From: CAZBUB01 sp046546355
GTDB lineage: Bacteria > Desulfobacterota > Desulfovibrionia > Desulfovibrionales > Desulfothermaceae
NCBI GenBank assembly: GCA_046546355.1
Contig: JBKGXZ010000075.1
Coordinates: 1-8,613 of the forward strand
Direction of reading: 5' to 3'
Length of the DNA stretch: 8,613 nt
The translations under genes were made by a program, and so were the position numbers. Positions 1 to 6,040 of the stretch are shown in pieces (within the stretch, counting starts at the first letter, position 1; each line of letters starts with the position of its first letter). The notes under the pieces are model-generated. The model saw only the letters and a list, made by a program, of their open reading frames with translations, ran no database searches and had not been told where the DNA came from.

Positions 1-789
1 GGCCTGGACCCAGATGACAGCATCCTGGGAGAGCTCCTTACCTTCATATTGGTCATCTGGGCCTACACCCAGGGCACAGAATCCCCACCAACCTGCCTTG
101 GGGATGCCGAAGCTGAATTCCCCATGTTCATTGGCCTTGATGGTCATGGTCTCAAAAGCGGCCTGGGGAGCCTCAACCTTGGCCTGCTTAGCAAAAGAGT
201 CGGATTCAATTTTCGGCTCATGGTTCAGGTACTCCACTTCGATTTGCGCGTTGGGCACTGGCTGGCCGTCAGCCTTGACCACCCCTCTGAATACGTTGCC
301 AGTCCACAGGGCATAGGGCTTGTCCAGAGGCACAATCTCTGCCTTCAGGCCCAGCTCAGTATCCCAGTCCGTGGGTAGGCCTTTGACATTGACCACGGTC
401 TTGGTGATTTGCTGAATATATACCTCTTCTTTCTCTTCGTAGTAGGGCTCCGGCTTTAAAGCAAATACCCAGTCTCCCATGCCACGCAGGCTGTAGTCAG
501 TGGCAAAGGCCTGGCCGGAGTTATGGGCCCCTTGCCATTTGATGGGCTGCAGATCCTGCATAAGATCTGTTTTCTGGCCTTTGTGCAGGACATAAAACTC
601 TTCCGGCTCAGGCATGTCCATGGTGTGCCCAGCATCAAAGGGGTGGGTGAAGATGAGCCGCAACTGCAGCTTTTCTGGTTTCTGCAAGGCAGATTCCGGG
701 GTATAGATGAGCTGGAAGTGGGCTTGGGCTGAAGTGGCAGCAACCAAAAGCATAATCAACATGATAGGCATACTGTAATAGAACTTCAT
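1..789 (-). CDS. DUF4198 (NikK-like) periplasmic protein, C-terminus cut by window edge
   Basis: The frame is open from the ATG at 789-787 to the window edge, giving 263 codons without a stop. Residues 1-23 form a signal peptide (hydrophobic MPIMLIMLLVAAT core, cleavage after Ala-Gln-Ala), so the mature protein should start with His24 followed by Phe. Residues 48-59 (THPFDAGHTMDM) form a His/Met-rich patch (H49, H55, M57, M59) of the kind seen early in DUF4198 proteins. The visible end (GKELSQDAVIWVQA) resembles the usual C-terminal strand of the family, so few residues are probably missing unless a C-terminal anchor follows. DUF4198 proteins are often found with nickel/cobalt or other metal transporters, but their biochemical role is not settled. 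Here the gene is last of four in a feoAB cluster. The Shine-Dalgarno-like GAGG lies 5 bases upstream. A role in periplasmic metal handling is an inference. Confidence 0.8.
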   Translation of the reverse strand, partial: MKFYYSMPIMLIMLLVAATSAQAHFQLIYTPESALQKPEKLQLRLIFTHPFDAGHTMDMPEPEEFYVLHKGQKTDLMQDLQPIKWQGAHNSGQAFATDYSLRGMGDWVFALKPEPYYEEKEEVYIQQITKTVVNVKGLPTDWDTELGLKAEIVPLDKPYALWTGNVFRGVVKADGQPVPNAQIEVEYLNHEPKIESDSFAKQAKVEAPQAAFETMTIKANEHGEFSFGIPKAGWWGFCALGVGPDDQYEGKELSQDAVIWVQA

Positions 790-834
790 TTTGACCTCAC
801 TAAAATATTTGTTGGGAACACCGTTATTGGTTAC

Positions 835-883
835 TAGTTGTCAGTTATCAGGGTCTTGCATCTCACCCGATAACTGACAACTA
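835..883. repeat. Long hairpin made of inverted AGTTRTC heptamers
   Basis: Arms 835-849 and 869-883 are perfect 15-base inverted copies. Inside them, each arm is two tandem heptamers, AGTTGTC then AGTTATC. The stem continues with GGG (851-853) against CCC (866-868) past a single bulged A at 850, leaving a 12-base loop. It sits in the gap between the 105-aa gene and the DUF4198 gene, both on the minus strand. Neither side of the stem is followed by a T tract, so it does not look like an intrinsic terminator. It may be a dispersed intergenic repeat or an mRNA processing/stability element. Confidence 0.8.
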
Positions 884-946
884 ACACATCCTCGTCTTTT
901 TCAAGCTTCTTTTTGCCTGCGACGTCGTGGGCCTGGAAAGTAAGAG

Positions 947-1264
947 TTAATAGATTTCGTCGCCTTTAACTTTTACTTGATGACCTTTGCCTGCATCCAG
1001 GACCACAGTGTAATCCTCATCTGGCTGGTCAAAAGTGATTTGGGAATCCTGGTCCATCTTTTCCTGCAGGATTTTATCCCCTTCTGCATCCTGGAGGTAG
1101 ACTGCTGTTCCTTCTGCACTGCCGCCGTCAGAGAATCCGCCTTCGCAGGTGATAGTCCCGTCCCCGTTGTCCCAGCAATCAAGCAGCGGGGTGTGGGAAA
1201 GGGCCTGGGTGGCCAAAAACAGGGTCAAAAAGGTGAACAAAGCCGCAATACCTAGTTTGTGCAT
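947..1264 (-). CDS. Small secreted protein of the feo cluster, possible metal-handling partner
   Basis: This is a 105-aa protein with a signal peptide at residues 1-23 (hydrophobic IAALFTFLTLFLATQ core, likely cleavage after Ala-Leu-Ser). The mature chain would begin at His24 (HTPLLDC). Two cysteines, C30 and C40, bracket a turn-rich stretch (WDNGDGTIT) and could form a disulfide in the oxidising periplasm. The rest alternates short hydrophobic strands with acidic turns, suggesting a small beta-sandwich; H95 is the other histidine of the mature chain. The start is supported by a strong AAGGAGG (plus-strand 1271-1277) 6 bases upstream. The gene begins 31 bases after the feoB stop and precedes the DUF4198 gene, so co-transcription is likely. 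From memory, similar small proteins accompany DUF4198 genes in sulfate reducers, but no named family could be confirmed. The function is unknown. Confidence 0.75.
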   Translation of the reverse strand: MHKLGIAALFTFLTLFLATQALSHTPLLDCWDNGDGTITCEGGFSDGGSAEGTAVYLQDAEGDKILQEKMDQDSQITFDQPDEDYTVVLDAGKGHQVKVKGDEIY

Positions 1265-1295
1265 AACGAACCTCCTTACATATGGTTTAATGGTT

Positions 1296-3767
1296 TCATG
1301 GGCGTTTATCAGGGATCAGACCCATGCCTATGGTGACCGTGACCATCAGCGCATAAAAGCTGAACATGGCCTGCAGGCCAGTGAGACCCAGGAACTGCCC
1401 GCCGGAGAAGACCAGCACAGCCGCAACAATGCCCAGACTTATCTGGTACAGCAGGGAGAAGAGCATCCATTTGCTGGACAGGGTCTGGATCTTGATCCCG
1501 ATCAAAGTGGCCAGGCATGGAGGATACAGGGCCATAAACAGCATTAGGGCCAGGGCATGCAGGGCTGTAAAGTCCTTCTCCTGCCCGCGCATCCTGTTTT
1601 CCAGACTACCAGTATCAGACTCATCCTGCTGATAGATGGAGCCCAGGGTGGCCACCAAGGATTCCTTGGCTGCCAGGGCGCTTAAGAGGGAGACATTAAT
1701 CCGCCAGTTGAACCCTGCCCATTGGGTGACAGGCTCCATAGCCCGGCCCAGTTGGCCCAGAAAGCTGGCGTCAATCCGTTCGGAGCGGATTTCCCTTCTC
1801 AGTGTCCTGCGCTCGTTGTCCAGGGCCTTCAGGGCCTGACCGGCCTGCCTGGCTTCAGCTGGCTTCCTGCCCCGTTTTACAATCTGGTAATATTCTGGGT
1901 TGCGCTCTTTGAAATCCTTATTGACCCTATCTGATTGCTCCTTGCTGCTTACCCCTCTGCGGGCCTGTTTGTAGTCATCTTGAAAACTGAGCAATGCCAG
2001 GATGGAATCCTGATCGGATAAGGTATTTGCATATTCAGTATCCTGGAGGCTGTTTTGAAACTCTGTGACTGCCTGATCTGCATGTTGCTCAAAATGCTGC
2101 TCCCTGTCCTGACTCAAGCCTGGAAAGTAGAGCAGGACAAAGACGATTACTGCCACAGCAGCCACGATGGTCACGATCTTGCGCACAAAGAGCCAGGTCC
2201 TCTCCAGGGAACGGCCCAGGACGCCCTTGATTGTGGGCAGGTGATAGCTGGGCATTTCCATTATAAAAGGCGCGGTTTCTCGCTTCCTGAGCATTGTCAG
2301 GCTCAAAAATTTGGCCACAGGCAGGGCCATGAACAGGGTGATGGTGGAGATGAAGAACATAGCCGGCCCCTTATGATCCGGGAAGTAGGCATTGACCAGC
2401 AGGATGTATAAAGGGACCTTGGCCAGGCAGTTGAGCATGGGGATAATCAGAATGGTGGCCAGCCTGGCCCGATCGTCCGGAATGCCCTTGGTGGACATGA
2501 CAGCTGGCACTGCGCAGCCGCCCACATAGACCCCGCCCAGGACCATGGGTAGGGTGGACTGGCCATGCAGGCCGAAGCGGTTGAACAGGCGGTCCATAAG
2601 AAAAGCCATTCTGGGCATGTAGCCTACATCTTCCAGAAAGGCGATCAGGGCAAACAGGATAATGAAGATAGGGATATAGTTGAGCAGGGCGTTGACGCTG
2701 TCCATGAACCAGATCCCGAAGCTGCGCAGGATTGGATCAAACAGGAACTCCGGCTGGGGCAGGAAAGATACCACCAAGTTCTTGAATCCTGCCAGAAGCG
2801 GCCAGGTATAGTCAGTAATCTTGTAGCCCTGGACAATGGACAGCTCATACAGGAGATAAATGACCGCTACCAGGATCACAGGGCCCAGGAGCTTATGGCA
2901 GACAATGCTGTCGATTCGATCTGTGAGCTTGGCTTGTCTGGGACTCCTGGACTGGATAAACCTGTCTCCAATATTTGCTGCCTGCTGGAAACGGCTGATG
3001 CTGATTAGGCGTTCAGGTGCCTCTCCCTGCTCTTTTTGGATTTTGGCCCGCAGATCAGAAGCCTGCTGCAGGATTTGCTGGGCCTGCGCTCCTCGCTCCT
3101 GGAAAAGCTCCCAGACCAGGGGGTCATTCTCCAGGAGCTTGATCGCCAGCCAGCGTACAGGCAAATGGGAAGGGACCTCCTGGTGATCCTGCAGCCAATG
3201 GGACATGTTTTCGATGGCAGGCTCCAGGGGGCCGTAATCTATTCCAACTTTGGGGACGGTTTGTTTTTGCTCAGCTGCCTGGATAATGGTCTGTTTTAAC
3301 TCGTTCCTGCCTTGTCCGTACCTGGCACTGACCGGCAGGACAGGAACCCCCAGGAGCCTGCTTAGGCCTTGGAGGTCTATATTGATATTGTCCTTGCGGG
3401 CCACATCCATTTTGTTCAGGACCAGGATCAAAGGGAGCCCAATCTCCGCCAGCTGCAAAAACAAAGACAGGTGTCGTTTGAGGTTGGCAGCATCAGCGAC
3501 CTGAACCACTGCATCAGGCTGCTCCTCCAGCAGGAAATCCCTGGCTACCCTCTCCTCCAGGGAAAAGGTGCTCAGGGAATAGGTCCCTGGCAGGTCTGTG
3601 ATTTCCACTTTGTGTCCTGCCTGACTGAAAAAGCCCAGTTTCTTTTCCACAGTCACCCCAGGGTAGTTGGCAATGTGCTGTCTGGCCCCGGTGAGCAGGT
3701 TAAATACCGTGGATTTGCCGCTGTTGGGCTGTCCAGCCAAGGCAATACGCAAACTGGGCTCAAGCAT
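1296..3767 (-). CDS. feoB: Ferrous iron transporter FeoB with a large hydrophilic insertion
   Basis: FeoB is an inner-membrane Fe(II) transporter with an N-terminal GTPase. The chosen start is the ATG at 3767-3765 (823 aa), because GGAGG at 3774-3778 sits 6 bases upstream; an in-frame ATG at 3800 would add 11 unlikely residues. G motifs: G1 GQPNSGKS (12-19), G2 around T39 in YPGVTVE, G3 DLPG (58-61), G4 NKMD (118-121), G5 VSAR (146-149). A helical linker runs to about residue 290. The membrane part starts near 294 and holds the gate elements GGCAVPA (C418) and NCLAKVP (C447), plus YPPCLAT (C751). Residues about 550-667 form an unusually long charged segment between membrane helices. The C-terminus ends in two hydrophobic helices. 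The start overlaps the feoA stop by 8 bases, which implies translational coupling. Confidence 0.96.
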   Translation of the reverse strand: MLEPSLRIALAGQPNSGKSTVFNLLTGARQHIANYPGVTVEKKLGFFSQAGHKVEITDLPGTYSLSTFSLEERVARDFLLEEQPDAVVQVADAANLKRHLSLFLQLAEIGLPLILVLNKMDVARKDNINIDLQGLSRLLGVPVLPVSARYGQGRNELKQTIIQAAEQKQTVPKVGIDYGPLEPAIENMSHWLQDHQEVPSHLPVRWLAIKLLENDPLVWELFQERGAQAQQILQQASDLRAKIQKEQGEAPERLISISRFQQAANIGDRFIQSRSPRQAKLTDRIDSIVCHKLLGPVILVAVIYLLYELSIVQGYKITDYTWPLLAGFKNLVVSFLPQPEFLFDPILRSFGIWFMDSVNALLNYIPIFIILFALIAFLEDVGYMPRMAFLMDRLFNRFGLHGQSTLPMVLGGVYVGGCAVPAVMSTKGIPDDRARLATILIIPMLNCLAKVPLYILLVNAYFPDHKGPAMFFISTITLFMALPVAKFLSLTMLRKRETAPFIMEMPSYHLPTIKGVLGRSLERTWLFVRKIVTIVAAVAVIVFVLLYFPGLSQDREQHFEQHADQAVTEFQNSLQDTEYANTLSDQDSILALLSFQDDYKQARRGVSSKEQSDRVNKDFKERNPEYYQIVKRGRKPAEARQAGQALKALDNERRTLRREIRSERIDASFLGQLGRAMEPVTQWAGFNWRINVSLLSALAAKESLVATLGSIYQQDESDTGSLENRMRGQEKDFTALHALALMLFMALYPPCLATLIGIKIQTLSSKWMLFSLLYQISLGIVAAVLVFSGGQFLGLTGLQAMFSFYALMVTVTIGMGLIPDKRP

Positions 3768-3990
3768 GACTGGCCTCCACCAGTACTTGCCTTGCTTCAT
3801 CCCTGCGCAGGCTGACCAAGGTGTTGGCTACCTGGACCTCTATTGGGTCCTTGAGAGGTGCGTTGCGCAGGACCAGGACCTTTTGTCCTGGCAGCAGGCC
3901 CAGATCGAAGAGCCTTTGCCCAAGGCAACTGACAGTAAGGATTGACTTGATGATGCAGCTTTGTCCGGGCTGGATTTCTTTTAGTGTCAT
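3760..3990 (-). CDS. feoA: FeoA, SH3-like accessory protein for FeoB
   Basis: This is a 76-aa cytoplasmic protein, the usual length for free-standing FeoA. The family pattern is clear: an early IQPGQ turn (6-10), then GQRLFDLGLLPGQKV (24-38), the APLKDPI loop (44-50), and the final strand with SLRRDEA (60-66). FeoA is thought to modulate or help assemble FeoB. The gene is first in the minus-strand cluster and its last codons overlap the feoB start. The ATG at 3990-3988 has no strong Shine-Dalgarno match in front of it, so initiation may be weak or leader-dependent. A candidate promoter and dyad lie 36-65 bases upstream. Confidence 0.95.
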   Translation of the reverse strand: MTLKEIQPGQSCIIKSILTVSCLGQRLFDLGLLPGQKVLVLRNAPLKDPIEVQVANTLVSLRRDEARQVLVEASHA

Positions 3991-4025
3991 AGGCTTACAG
4001 GGGTTAAAAGTTGATTTTGGGCTAA

Positions 4026-4055
4026 ATAATTAGCTATGCCTAATTCAACTGTTAA
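4026..4055 (-). promoter_or_regulatory. Candidate feoA promoter overlapped by an operator-like dyad
   Basis: Read on the minus strand, TTAACA (plus 4050-4055, 5 of 6 to the sigma-70 -35 box) is followed after 18 bases by AATTAT (plus 4026-4031, 4 of 6 to the -10 box). Transcription would start about 30 bases before the feoA ATG. A perfect inverted repeat, AATTAG-N6-CTAATT (4028-4045), covers the -10 box and spacer, where a repressor would bind. Its core resembles the TTAGG...CTAA half-sites of DtxR/IdeR-type metal regulators more than a classical Fur box, but the match is partial. Confidence 0.4.
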
Positions 4056-4402
4056 AAAAATATCCTGTTAAGGCAGGATTTGAAAGCATTTTTAAAGTAT
4101 AGGCTTGGAGTTGTCAAGCAAAAAAATTTAAAGAACCTAATTTTTTTTGCCGACCTGATATGCCCAGCTGGAAAAGGGGGCTGGGATGTCCATTTTTGCT
4201 TTAGTTGCGCTCTCCATTGGTGCTATGCACTTGGTGCTTTTGGGCATAGGGTCCTTGGCTGGTTTTTGGTCTTGTTGGGGTTGATTTATTGCAGGTCTAG
4301 CTCTCCTTTTAGCAAAGCCCTGCAGGTCGTTTTTGCTTGCGATCCGGCACCCCATATGCTAAGCAGCAAATAATCTTAGCTGTCCATTCCAGCTGCCAGA
4401 TC

Positions 4403-4408
4403 AGGAGG
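4403..4408 (+). promoter_or_regulatory. Shine-Dalgarno site of the cyclase gene
   Basis: A perfect AGGAGG lies 7 bases before the ATG at 4416. It fixes the start of the 482-aa cyclase, placing the signal-anchor helix at the very N-terminus. Confidence 0.85.
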
Positions 4409-4415
4409 CTCCAGG

Positions 4416-5864
4416 ATGAGGCTTAGTCTGAAGATTTTTCTGCTTATGTTTGGAGTGGCCTTTATTGTCTCTGGGGCTACCGGTTCTTATTTCTACTTTG
4501 AGGCCAAGCAGAGCATGCTCCGGGCCATCCAGGATCAGCTGCGCACCGCATCCCAGTCCTCTGCCGGCTCAATTTCTGGTGAGGATCTCCAGCTCCTGAC
4601 CAGACAGGAGCAGGTGATTTCCCCTGCCTACAAAAGGGTCCAGGATGTGCTCTGGGATATCACCCAGACCAATCCGGATTTTCTGTATGCCTATACCATG
4701 CGCCTCAAGGACGGCGAGGTTCGGTTTGTGGTGGACTCCCCGCCCAGTGACGACAATCAGGACGGAGTCATCTCAGAGGATGAGCTGCCAGCGCCAATTG
4801 GGGAAAAATACCCGAACCCGCCGCAGACTCTGCTGCAAGGGTTTGTGCAGCCCTCTGTGGATGATCAGCTCTACCAGGATCAGTGGGGCTGGACCATTTC
4901 CGGATATGCGCCTATCCAGGATTCCCAGGGCAGAAATGTGGGCCTTTTGGGCATAGACATGAGCGCTGCCAGGATGGAGGCCAAATTGGCGGAGATCAAG
5001 CGCGCAGGATTGATCTCCCTGGGGGTGTCTTTCCTGCTGGCGCTTTGCTTTACCTGGTTTTTGAGCAAAAGCATGGCCAGGCCCATTCACGCCCTGCAGA
5101 ACGCCTTTAGACGGGTGGGCGAGGGGGATTTGGAGGCCAGGGTGCCTGAGAACGGCAAAGATGAGCTGGCCCGGCTCTCCAGGGATTTCAATCAGCTGGT
5201 GCAGGGGCTCAAAGAAAAGGAGCTCCTGAAAGCCAGCCTGGGCAAGGTGATGCATAGGGAAGCTGTGAACAGGCTCCTGAACAACGAGCTGCAACTGGGC
5301 GGGGAGACGATCACCGCCAGTATCCTGTTCTGCGATTTGCGGGGATTTACCGCAATCAGTGAGAAGTTGCCGCCCAAGGTCCTGGTGGGGCTGCTCAATG
5401 ATTACTTCAGCGCCATGGTCAAGGTGGTTGAGGCTCATGGCGGCATGCTGGACAAGTTCGTAGGGGACAAAGTCATGGCTGTGTTTGGCTATGACCAACA
5501 TGGACCAGAAAGCAGGGCCAAGTCCCTGCAGGCAGGGCTGGAGATGCTGGCTGAGTGCGATAGGCTCAATTCAAGCCTTGGGCTGAAGCAGGACATGCAG
5601 CTGGTGAACAGCATAGGCATCCACAGCGGGCAGGTCCTGGCAGGCAATATCGGCTCCCAGGAGCGCATGGAGTACACTGTGATCGGGGATGCGGTGAATA
5701 TCGCGGCCAAGCTGGAAGGCCTCTCCAGGCAGCTTGATACCAGGCTGGTGGTCAGCCAGGAGGCCCTGCAGGGGGTAAGCCCCTTGCCGGAGAACCTGCA
5801 AAATGCCGGCCTGCACAGGATTCCGGGCCGGGCTGAGGAGCTGGAGGTGTTTCTTTTGTTATAA
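4416..5864 (+). CDS. Membrane class III adenylate cyclase with periplasmic sensor and HAMP domain
   Basis: The predicted enzyme converts ATP to cAMP at the inner membrane. Order of parts: TM1 (about 7-29); an extracytoplasmic sensor (30-196) ending in the Cache-like WTISGYAPIQDSQGRNVGLLGIDM (159-182); TM2 (about 197-216); HAMP (217-270); catalytic domain (about 298-470). Catalytic signs: metal-binding D307 (ILFCDLRGFT) and D351 (FVGDKVMAVFG), adenine-selecting K347 and T421 (the Lys/Thr pair known from cyanobacterial CyaC-type adenylate cyclases), and N428 of the transition-state pair. The arginine expected four residues after the Asn is K432. An EF-hand-like loop (DDNQDGVISEDE, 112-123) lies in the sensor. 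The gene stands alone: feoA is divergent and the gspE-like gene convergent. The ligand is unknown, and guanylate cyclase activity is less likely. Confidence 0.9.
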   Translation: MRLSLKIFLLMFGVAFIVSGATGSYFYFEAKQSMLRAIQDQLRTASQSSAGSISGEDLQLLTRQEQVISPAYKRVQDVLWDITQTNPDFLYAYTMRLKDGEVRFVVDSPPSDDNQDGVISEDELPAPIGEKYPNPPQTLLQGFVQPSVDDQLYQDQWGWTISGYAPIQDSQGRNVGLLGIDMSAARMEAKLAEIKRAGLISLGVSFLLALCFTWFLSKSMARPIHALQNAFRRVGEGDLEARVPENGKDELARLSRDFNQLVQGLKEKELLKASLGKVMHREAVNRLLNNELQLGGETITASILFCDLRGFTAISEKLPPKVLVGLLNDYFSAMVKVVEAHGGMLDKFVGDKVMAVFGYDQHGPESRAKSLQAGLEMLAECDRLNSSLGLKQDMQLVNSIGIHSGQVLAGNIGSQERMEYTVIGDAVNIAAKLEGLSRQLDTRLVVSQEALQGVSPLPENLQNAGLHRIPGRAEELEVFLLL

Positions 5865-5922
5865 AGCCGTGCTTTTTGAGAGCTTTGATAACCTCATCAG
5901 CCTTGAGCATTGGCAGGTTCAT
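5863..5922 (-). pseudogene. hicA: hicA toxin remnant (first ~21 codons only)
   Basis: From the ATG at 5922-5920 the minus strand reads MNLPMLKADEVIKALKKHGF, which fits the first helix of HicA mRNA-interferase toxins (typically a Pro-x-Leu start, then EVIKALKKxGF). Resemblance stops at Gly-Phe (5863-5868), next to and overlapping by two bases the cyclase stop codon. Beyond this the frame is just the antisense of the cyclase gene. The conserved Gly-Ser-His region with the catalytic histidine is absent, so no active toxin can be made. The start overlaps the hicB remnant by 26 bases, as in genuine hicBA pairs. The family call is from pattern memory on a short segment. Confidence 0.55.
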
Positions 5923-6040
5923 GTTCAATGCTCACTTTTTGTACGCCAATAAACTCATTCTGGATAAAGGGCTCATCATCAATGCACAACTCGATGACTT
6001 CGCGCATATTGTGCATCAATTCCTCAAGGTTTCTGCTCAT
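5897..6040 (-). pseudogene. hicB: hicB antitoxin remnant lacking its N-terminus
   Basis: A 47-codon frame reads MSRNLEELMHNMREVIEL and continues with CIDDEPFIQNEFIGVQKVSI. The N-(L)-E-E-L-x-x-N-x-R-E-x-I-E-L helix is the hallmark of HicB antitoxins, where it follows a beta-hairpin ending in a Gly-Cys-x-(S/T)-x-G loop. That roughly 25-30 residue beta part is missing: upstream of the ATG the same frame runs into the end of the gspE-like gene and shows no resemblance. The ATG overlaps the TGA of that gene (ATGA), so it could in principle be translated by coupling. It is followed by the hicA fragment in the normal hicB-hicA order. A short intact gene of another family cannot be fully excluded. 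Confidence 0.5.
5904..5940 (+). terminator. Putative intrinsic terminator of the cyclase gene
   Basis: A perfect 9-base stem TGAGCATTG (5904-5912) / CAATGCTCA (5926-5934) with a 13-base loop is followed by C and TTTTT (5936-5940) on the plus strand, 40 bases after the cyclase stop. The stem is only moderately GC-rich. It lies inside the hicB/hicA remnant, so termination may be a secondary use of that DNA. Confidence 0.5.

Larger units (their letters stand above)
3991..4415. other. Divergent intergenic region between feoA and the cyclase gene
   Basis: These 425 bases separate feoA (leftward) from the cyclase gene (rightward). Besides the feoA promoter/dyad they contain: a short inverted repeat ATCCTG/CAGGAT (4062-4079), which on the minus strand is followed by a T tract; an AT-rich inverted repeat with A7 and T8 tracts inside GC ends (4118-4150); an 8-base direct repeat TGCAGGTC (4290-4297 and 4321-4328); and GCTAAG/CTTAGC (4358-4363, 4375-4380) in the cyclase leader. 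A 32-codon hydrophobic ORF (4186-4284) has a G-rich upstream stretch but little else to support it. I recognise no known riboswitch and no convincing protein-coding gene. Confidence 0.6.

Noticed and set aside
3768..3800. 11-residue N-terminal extension of FeoB from the ATG at 3800
   Set aside because: The downstream ATG at 3767 has GGAGG at ideal spacing and gives the normal FeoB start just before G1.
4062..4079. Inverted repeat ATCCTG/CAGGAT with T tract on the minus strand, as a terminator
   Set aside because: The stem is only 6 bp and no minus-strand gene lies upstream to be terminated; it may instead be promoter-proximal A/T sequence.
4137..4355. 72-aa minus-strand ORF upstream of feoA
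   Set aside because: No good ribosome-binding site, composition typical of antisense of T/G-rich DNA, and no recognisable motif.
4080..4373. 97-aa plus-strand ORF between feoA and the cyclase gene
   Set aside because: No ribosome-binding site before its ATG, mixed low-complexity composition and no recognisable family. It starts across intergenic inverted repeats.
4773..5501. 242-aa minus-strand ORF
   Set aside because: Antisense shadow of the cyclase gene, whose plus-strand frame has clear HAMP and catalytic motifs.
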